Positions 57,833 through 64,000 of a stretch of 64,000 nucleotides of DNA are shown piece after piece. Source of the DNA: Anthoceros angustus (lineage: Eukaryota; Streptophyta; Anthocerotopsida; Anthocerotales; Anthocerotaceae). The DNA lies in assembly GCA_010909165.1 (NCBI GenBank), contig MU008158.1, positions 2,071,478 through 2,135,477 on the forward strand, read 5' to 3'. Below the pieces are notes generated by a model, which was not told the DNA's origin, did no database searches, and saw only the letters and a list, made by a program, of their open reading frames with translations. Made by a program: the position numbers and the translations under genes. The first letter of the stretch is position 1, and every line of letters starts with the position of its first letter.

Positions 57833-59560
57833 ATAAGCCTTTTCAAAGTCAAGAAAAATGAAATTATGGCAGGTTTGTGTTGGTTTACCCACCACTTGGC
57901 CTCCCTAACAAGAAGGATACTGTCAAATATGCAATTGTGCTTGATAAAACCTCGTTGCCTTTCACCAATCCAGCCATGCATATGAGGAGCAAGTCTGTTG
58001 GCAATGGTCTTGGTTATAATGTTGTACAAAGTATTGAGCAAGCTGATGGGATGCCAATTCAAGATAGAATCAGGAGCGTTCGGCTTGGGAAGAAGGGTAA
58101 TGAGGCTCTCGTTAACCTTTTCGCCCATCGAACCCCTTTCACCAATACTGCTAAGAGCCATCATCAAGGGACCCTTGAGGAATTCCCATTTTCATACGAA
58201 GAACTCTTTCAGGATGCCATCAGGGCCAGGGCTTTTGCCGTTGGGCATATCCAACAGAGCTTTCGTGAAATGATCCTCAAGGGACCTTCCTGTTGCTGAT
58301 GTGGCAAAACCTTTGTGGGAAAGCCATTGAAAGCCTGGTTCCATCTCTGGTCCCAATCCGCGGTCTTGCCTTTGCTCACAAAAAGGTGTTTAAAATGTCC
58401 CCCAATCATCCTTTTTCAGTGCAGCTTGTGATGAGTGACGAACCCCTTGAGCATTAGGAAGAGGAGGGATTAGGTTCTTACGTCTGTCGTGTGTGATTTT
58501 GGAGAAGAAGAATTTCCTAGGAAGGTCCCCCTCTTCCGCCCAGTGAACCTTAGCATATTTAAACGAACCCTGGGCAGTCGCTCCTCAAAATAGTCAACCT
58601 AGTGTCTAGCATCCCTAAGAACGGTGGCATCAGCATCTGAAAAAAGATCGGCTTCAGAATCCCTTTGTAAACAGCTGAGCCCTCATTCTCAACTCCTTTT
58701 CAGCTTTACGTTCCTCTTGCTTCACCTCAATCCCCAGTTTCCTGAGGAAAATAGTAGAATGGTATAGGCCTTTTACAAATCATTCCAAGTCCTGCAAGTC
58801 CGGGATGTTGGTTGCATGTTGCATGATAAACTGAACCTTCTCAAAGGTTCCTTCCCTTTAAAGAAGTTCCAAGTTCAATCTGTAGAACTTCTTTCCAGTC
58901 CAAGTTTGAATCGTGCCTGAGTCACTACAAACAAAGTTAAACTGGATAGGAGCATGATCAGATAGAGAGGTGCCGGCCAAAATGCCAAAGAATTGCGTCC
59001 TTGAACGGAAAGAAGAAGGCATATAGAATATGTCTAATCTCTGGACGATTGTGTTCACTTGCTGGTTGGACCAGCTAAAGGATAGGGAACCAACATTCTT
59101 GAGAGTAGGCATAGCTATCCAATGATCCTCCACATTGAATGATGGTCCCGAAGAGCATTCCACTTGCGGGGAAGCTTGAGTATCCCCATCGACATTCCCT
59201 CCCACCTTGTCTTGAATCCTTTAAACAAAATTGAAGTCCCCCGCCAGGATCCAAGGAAGACCTTTATCAAGTAACCTCTTCAACCTCCTAAACACTCTAT
59301 CACATTGATGAGAGCGTGTTGGGGCGTAGATATTGCAAAAGCCGGTTTTTCCACAAGGCAAATCAATGACCACCCACTGAATGCAAGATCGTGGATCAGA
59401 CCCTTCCTCCACAATTTTGTCCTCTAGTAATGGATGAATTGTGAGAGCAAGACCTCCTTTTGATCCCTGTGCAGGGGTCCATAAGGTCTTTCTAGGAATA
59501 TACAGTCCCATGAGACCCAAATTTCTAGTTTTAGCCAAGTCAGTGCCTCCTCTTTGACGT
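57833..59560 (-). mobile_element. LINE retrotransposon, 5' part (endonuclease and RT start)
   Basis: On the minus strand, 59538-59221 reads as an APE-type endonuclease segment ending 'WILAGDFNFV' and then a stop. Frame 59205-58858 continues with 'RLDIFYMPSS' and the hallmark 'LSDHAPIQFNF'. After about 0.7 kb, frame 58167-57840 gives the RT opening 'SLITLLPKPNAPDSILNWHP', 'ISLLNTLYNIITKTIANRL' and the start of 'DFEKAY', where LINE similarity ends at the inserted complex. The sense order EN, RT matches the pieces at 30 and 25 kb. Stops and shifts make it inactive. Confidence 0.82.
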
Positions 59561-60876
59561 GCGCTAAAAAACGTGGCATACTTAAGTCACGTTTAGGCAT
59601 TCATTTTAGCAAATCTTCAAAAAATGTGTGGGACCAGCACTCCCAAATGAGTTTGAACTTGCGTCCCCAAGGCCATTATTATCCGGTAACACAATCTACA
59701 TTCACAATCGAACCGGATGGAGATTAGCTTTTGCCTCATTTCGTGTTTTATAGCTGGAATGGTATGGACATCTATTTTCACAAGGAATTGTTTTGCCTAA
59801 TTATCTCTGTCTCTAGTGTGCTAAAAAATAGATATTCTCACTCCAACCGGATGCCGCCTTTTATCGTATACCTTACGATAAATCCATGTGATGTGTACCT
59901 TTTCGATTTAATACCAAGGAAGATGCGTCGGCCTAACAGCGCATACCTATGCAAGCGACATGCAATTCTGCATCCAAACGTGTTGTCCAGTATTGGATTG
60001 TGCGCGTGACTTCGAGTTCAGGATTCCCATAACATGGGGTGGTGCGCCGCTTGACCGGCACACCGCGAACGGTCCACTACTATTACAAGTGCGCCGGTCG
60101 ATCGCCAACAACTACTATGAGAAGTGAGCCGGTCGACAAGCAGGGCGCGCGGGTCTCGACCGGCACACCCACCCCAAAGGCCCGGAGATAGCAGGTCGGA
60201 CAGCCCACTTCCAGCCGGAGTGCGCAGTTCGTAGCGGAGAGTGCTTGGCGAAAAGGACAAACATCTAAGGGCTGACTCCGCCTCAACACCGAACTGGAAA
60301 CAACGCCACAATCTGCTTTGAAGGCTGAGGTCTCTGTAGGAGCTCTATTGTGTGTCGTGTCTGCCACCCACAAGATTCTGTAAGCTGCTGCTTACATCCA
60401 ATTTCAGCTGGTCCCACTCCGTGACTCATCGGACTCCTCCCACTCTGGGCACGGGCATGTACGAACGGCGTCTTTGCGGGCTAGAAGTTGCGATCTACAA
60501 CTTCCCCACAAACGCCAGGAAGTCCACATGTGACAAGAAGATTAGAGGGCCAGTGAGCCTTCGTAGCCATATCTTCAGCACTGACCTGACTTTGTCTCAC
60601 ATGCAGTCTTGCGGAAATGCCAAGAAAGCGAGAAGCTACGGAAGACGATGCAACAATTGTCACACATGTGCTGCCGCAATACAGCAGCCGAGAGGCTCTT
60701 TGTTCACAAAGAAACAACAACACAACTCTGCACGCAGGCAAGCCAGCCAGCCATCCAAAATCCTAGCCTGTTTGCCTGTCCTAAGGCCGTGAGCGAGCCC
60801 AATCCTTTTTCTCCGATCGGGATGCATCTCCTTCAACAAACAATCCATCTCCCAAATCCCCGAGAGCAGCGCAAAC
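59561..60876. other. Intergenic; no gene recognised
   Basis: The first 450 bp are AT-rich without a supportable frame. From about 60.0 kb composition returns to that of the gene-bearing arm. Short frames on both strands look random. Confidence 0.5.
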
Positions 60877-61263
60877 CTAGAGCTGAATTCCCTTCGAGCG
60901 CATGCCGGCAACCTCGATTTGCAGCCGGCTGGAGCCCGAGCCGGAGCCTTCCCTGCAGTCACGGAAGCCGCTGGAGTTAACCAAGCTCAACACCGCCACC
61001 AGGCCTGCTCCCCCTACCATCCACCTCCAAGAAGCCAGGTCGCAGGTACTGTACAGCCCCCGCTCCGTCCTGGCCACCTTCAGGCCCCTGCAGTCAGCAA
61101 CAGCGCGCTTGCCACACAGGCAGCGGATGCGCAGCGTGGACACCAGGTCACATCTGTACACCACTTTGGGCCTGTCTGCTTCCACCTTGCGCAAGCCGCA
61201 GTCCGTTCTGGAGCAGAAGTCGGACTCCCCGCTGTGCTTCATCCCGTCCTCCGGCATTGGCAT
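60877..61263 (-). CDS. Possible small Cys-containing membrane protein (uncertain)
   Basis: A minus-strand frame of 128 residues contains 'RCLCGKRAVADCRGLKVART', then 'LYSTCDLASW' and a hydrophobic stretch 'WMVGGAGLVAVLSLV'. The Cys spacing is faintly like a plant GRF-type zinc finger followed by a membrane segment, but the second Cys pair is incomplete. Two overlapping plus-strand frames of similar length cover the same DNA, so it may be chance in GC-rich sequence. It would be divergent from the cyclotransferase gene. Confidence 0.25.
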   Translation of the reverse strand: MPMPEDGMKHSGESDFCSRTDCGLRKVEADRPKVVYRCDLVSTLRIRCLCGKRAVADCRGLKVARTERGLYSTCDLASWRWMVGGAGLVAVLSLVNSSGFRDCREGSGSGSSRLQIEVAGMRSKGIQL

Positions 61264-61594
61264 GCTTCACGAGACTCGCATCCCTTGGCTCGGCGCCTTG
61301 GCGTTCCACGACGTCAAATCCTCGAAACTCTCTCTTTCCAGGCCGCGGCTCGAAAAGCGTTGAAGAAGAAATATGTATTATGGTCAAGCTCGGACGAAGC
61401 CTTGTGTCTTTTCAGGTGAACCTTGCTCACCTCGGTCGCGGTGAAGATGGCGGCAGTAGCAGGCTGATGAGGCCTGAGCTGGATCTGGGAACTGATGTCC
61501 CGGCCATGGATTCTCCACGTTCTCTTGCACGGGACGAGGTTGTGCACGGAACCTCGGCGGGAGCGTGGACGGCGTGACAGTTCGACTGCGGAAT

Positions 61595-63537
61595 ATGCTG
61601 TCACAACGGCAGAGAATGCGCCCACCTAGCGAGGTACCCGTGCGGTCGGAAACGAGGTATAAGAGGTCTCGCAAACTGGCCCGCTGCAAGTCAGTATGGT
61701 GTGGCACGGGGCTGTGCATGGCTATGGCTTTCGTGCTGGCCGTGGCGCTGTTTTTGGGTCTCTTCTTCGGCAGACCTCACAAGGGATTCGCAGCAGATGG
61801 ATTGGAGAAGGCCGAGGTGCAGGTGTACGAGTATGAGGTTGTGGCAGAGTTCCCTCACGATCCCAATGCCTTCACTCAGGTTTGTGGGCCCGTACTCACG
61901 AACGTGTTGCGCTTTCTGTGACCTTGGAGGTGGGCTGAATGAGTTGGATGTTCCTTGAGTGGTATGCAGGGTTTGTTGTATTACAAGGACGACATCTTGT
62001 ATGAATCTACCGGCCTAAAGGGACAGGTAGGTGTCCAGGAGAGCATGCAGCTGGCATTGCTCTGCTGAAGCACCAAGTTGGAGTGAGGCTGTGCTTACTT
62101 GTTCCTCGTGGTTTGTTGTGGTGCAGTCATCCGTTCGGCGAGTTGATCTGGCGAGCGGTGAGGTGTGACATTTTGTTGAAGAATTATCTTCCTGCTACTT
62201 AGGGCTCCATCTCCAAGGATGGGGGAGGGTTATGGACTTGACCTTGGAGATATTAGGTGCGGCAATCAAAGCGACTTGGGAATCAATATTTTGGAGAAGG
62301 CTTAACTTTGTGGAATGACAGGTGCGGAATGACAGTTCCGTCCTCCTTTATTTATGCTTTTGCACATGGTGGGTTTTGAGTTGTTTCTTTATGTCTGGTC
62401 TGCTGGTCATGTAGGCTACTTCAAGTGCTATGGTTGACAACCCAGGGTTTTATCTATAATCGGGAGAACCTTTCTCAGGTACTGCAATGGTGCTATGGCC
62501 TTCCATGTTTGCTGTGTTCGTACTGTGTCAATGATCGTTTTTTTTCTTCCTGTGCCTTAATGGTCATACCGCGCAGGTTGGAACATTTACCCAGCCCATG
62601 AGAGATGGTTGGGGCTTGACGGGAGATGCAACACAGTTGATTGGGAGCGACGGCACTTCCACACTGTACTTCATCAACCCGGACACCTTTGCAGGTATGA
62701 ACATGCTGCAGTGGTGGGAGACCAAAATACTCCTCAACTGCTTATCTGACAATCTTTTTGCACCTTTCTAAGCAGAAATCAGGAATATCACGGTGACAGA
62801 TGGAGGGAAGAAAGTGACGTTCCTTAATGAACTTGAGTACATAAGCGATGAAATCTGGGCAAATGTGTGGCAGGTTTGTTTTCTCAGTTATAACGATGCA
62901 AGTAATTTTGCTGGCAGCAGAACTTTGAAACATGCATGACTAGCGCTGGAAGCTCGAGATGCTGGTTTCTCAATGTCTTAAACTTACTTCGTGCCGCCTG
63001 TGCAGAAGGAGTGCATTGTGAGAATTTGCCCAAAAGATGGTCGGGTCAAGGGCTGGATTCTACTAACTGGATTGAGGTAAGCTGCGCCTCAGTATTCCGC
63101 AGAATGCTGTTATACACGAATGGTCGGAACCTGACTACCTTTGTGCTGGAAATGGCAGAGACTCTATTTATAAAGGAGGATACGAGGTAAGTGTCACCTT
63201 TGAGTCTGCCTCTGTGCTGGTTGATGTCTAGAAGTTGCAGAGTTTTTATTGGTCTGTGACTGTAATGGCGGCAGGGAAGACCATTGGACGTCCTAAACGG
63301 CATTGCCTGGGATTCGAAACAGGAACGTCTGTTTGGTGAGTTTTATCTGCTTCCAATCGTAGCACTTGGGAAGCTATTGATAGTGCCTGCATTCTGATTC
63401 TGCACGTTGAATGAAATGCAGTTACTGGAAAGCTCTGGCCTAAGTTATTCCAGATCAAACTGCGCAGTCCTTCAGCAGGTTCCAACATTACGGTGGAGTC
63501 TGCGCGTGCCACTTGCATCATTTCTAACCAACGTTAG
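61595..63537 (+). CDS. Glutaminyl-peptide cyclotransferase (plant type), 11 exons
   Basis: Exons 61595-61879, 61970-62026, 62127-62162, 62257-62321, 62415-62478, 62577-62694, 62776-62873, 63006-63076, 63159-63186, 63275-63335 and 63422-63537 join in frame to 332 residues. The protein is a type II membrane protein: a basic cytosolic tail, one membrane segment at about 34-58, then the lumenal beta-propeller cyclotransferase. Family blocks visible across exons are 'FPHDPNAFTQGLLYYKDDIL', 'YESTGLKGQSSVRRVDL', 'FGEGLTLWNDR', 'GFIYNREN', 'DGWGLTGDATQLIGSDGTST', 'LNELEYISDEIWANVWQ', 'LDVLNGIAWD' and 'TGKLWPKLFQIKL'. It converts N-terminal Gln of secreted proteins to pyroglutamate, in the Golgi or vacuole. 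The 28-nt exon 9 is required to keep frame and to supply the expected residues before 'RPLDVLNG'. The start is the first ATG of the frame. Confidence 0.92.
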
Positions 63538-64000
63538 CACAGGCATAGTTGCACGCAAATAGAAGCTCCCTCTTTGGCCTTCTTAATTTGTACAGCTTGG
63601 AAGTTGGGACTGTGCACCTGACTGCTGGAATCTTGCCTCTGGGTCTCTCCTGTCTTTATGTATGGATCCAGCTGTTAAATATGTACGATGGCTGTTGTTT
63701 CGCGTCAGTATTTAACAAAGCAGCAATTTTTGGTCTGGCTTACCGTTTTAGGGATATATATTCAGCTTTTTGTGAGGGATAGAGATACGTATGGGATAAG
63801 GGTATGTATATATGCAGCTTTTGTGAGGTTTCCTTGCTTGTACGAGCCAGCATTTACGTAGGTAGGAGGATGGGGATTCTAGTATCCATGGGTTGGCCAC
63901 GATCAGACGCCAGAGGTCATCGATCCGTAAGCACGCAACACGAAAGAAGTTCGAAGAGCGTGGAGGCTGCCTGAGGCCGGCATTCAACTCAACAAGCACG
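63538..64000. other. 3' flank of the cyclotransferase gene; window edge
   Basis: No gene recognised. The first part should be the 3' untranslated region. Confidence 0.5.

Larger units (their letters stand above)
50670..58210 (+). repeat. 7.5-kb tandem duplication, copy 2
   Basis: Offset from copy 1 is 7537 bp in the conserved part. After 58210 the LINE continues normally (…AGGATGCCATC), so this copy has the original right boundary and copy 1 has the novel junction. Confidence 0.85.

Noticed and set aside
63275-63279. Use of the acceptor at 63279 as the main splice model of the cyclotransferase
   Set aside because: It keeps frame only by skipping the 28-nt exon and omits residues expected in the family; the model with the micro-exon and acceptor 63274 fits better.

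Overview
The window is nuclear DNA of a green plant (streptophyte). The evidence is a plastid-type Ycf20 protein encoded in the nucleus, GT-AG introns, a plant V-ATPase subunit H, a plant-type glutaminyl cyclotransferase, a plant heteroglycan-glucosidase-like GH31 enzyme, and plant-type LINE and Ty3/gypsy retroelements. Introns are short (mostly about 75-250 bp) and coding regions are often GC-rich. A seed-free lineage would fit this, but the species cannot be named from the sequence.

Layout. About 0.6-21 kb is a gene-dense arm with seven genes: Ycf20-like (-), a two-domain universal stress protein (+), an NT-C2 domain protein (+), an NAD(P)-binding atypical SDR (+), a GH31 glucosidase (+, with frame breaks), an RRM/CCCH spliceosomal protein of the RBMX2/Ist3 type (-) and V-ATPase subunit H (+). 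Exon chains could be followed with consistent phases for five of these. Ycf20 and the GH31 gene have no introns in their coding region. Two gene pairs are head to head with short spacers: Ycf20/USP with 217 bp and RBMX2/VHA-H with 394 bp.

About 21-60 kb is a repeat island with no host gene that I can support. Its backbone looks like one LINE on the minus strand, read from about 59.5 kb (endonuclease) through 58.2-57.8 kb (RT start) and 30.6-30.0 kb (RT catalytic part) to 25.9-22.6 kb (RT end, zf-RVT). Two insertions split it. One is a 4.02-kb DNA element with perfect 20-bp terminal inverted repeats and a TACC target duplication. The other is a 27-kb complex holding a Ty3/gypsy element with roughly 3.45-kb LTRs and a 7.5-kb tandem duplication. 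About 61.6-63.5 kb returns to genes with an 11-exon glutaminyl-peptide cyclotransferase (+).

A technical theme runs through the window. The nearly identical 4.3-kb segments of the tandem duplication differ, where I compared them, almost only by plus or minus one base in homopolymers. Other repeat copies differ mainly by small indels. The GH31 gene has three frame breaks, at least one in a base run. This pattern suggests consensus error in a long-read assembly, so breaks in otherwise conserved genes should not be taken as real without checking.

I saw no CRISPR array, rRNA, tRNA or convincing new biological system. The most interesting objects are the nested LINE/TIR/LTR structure, the partly homogenised tandem duplication and the two compact divergent promoters.
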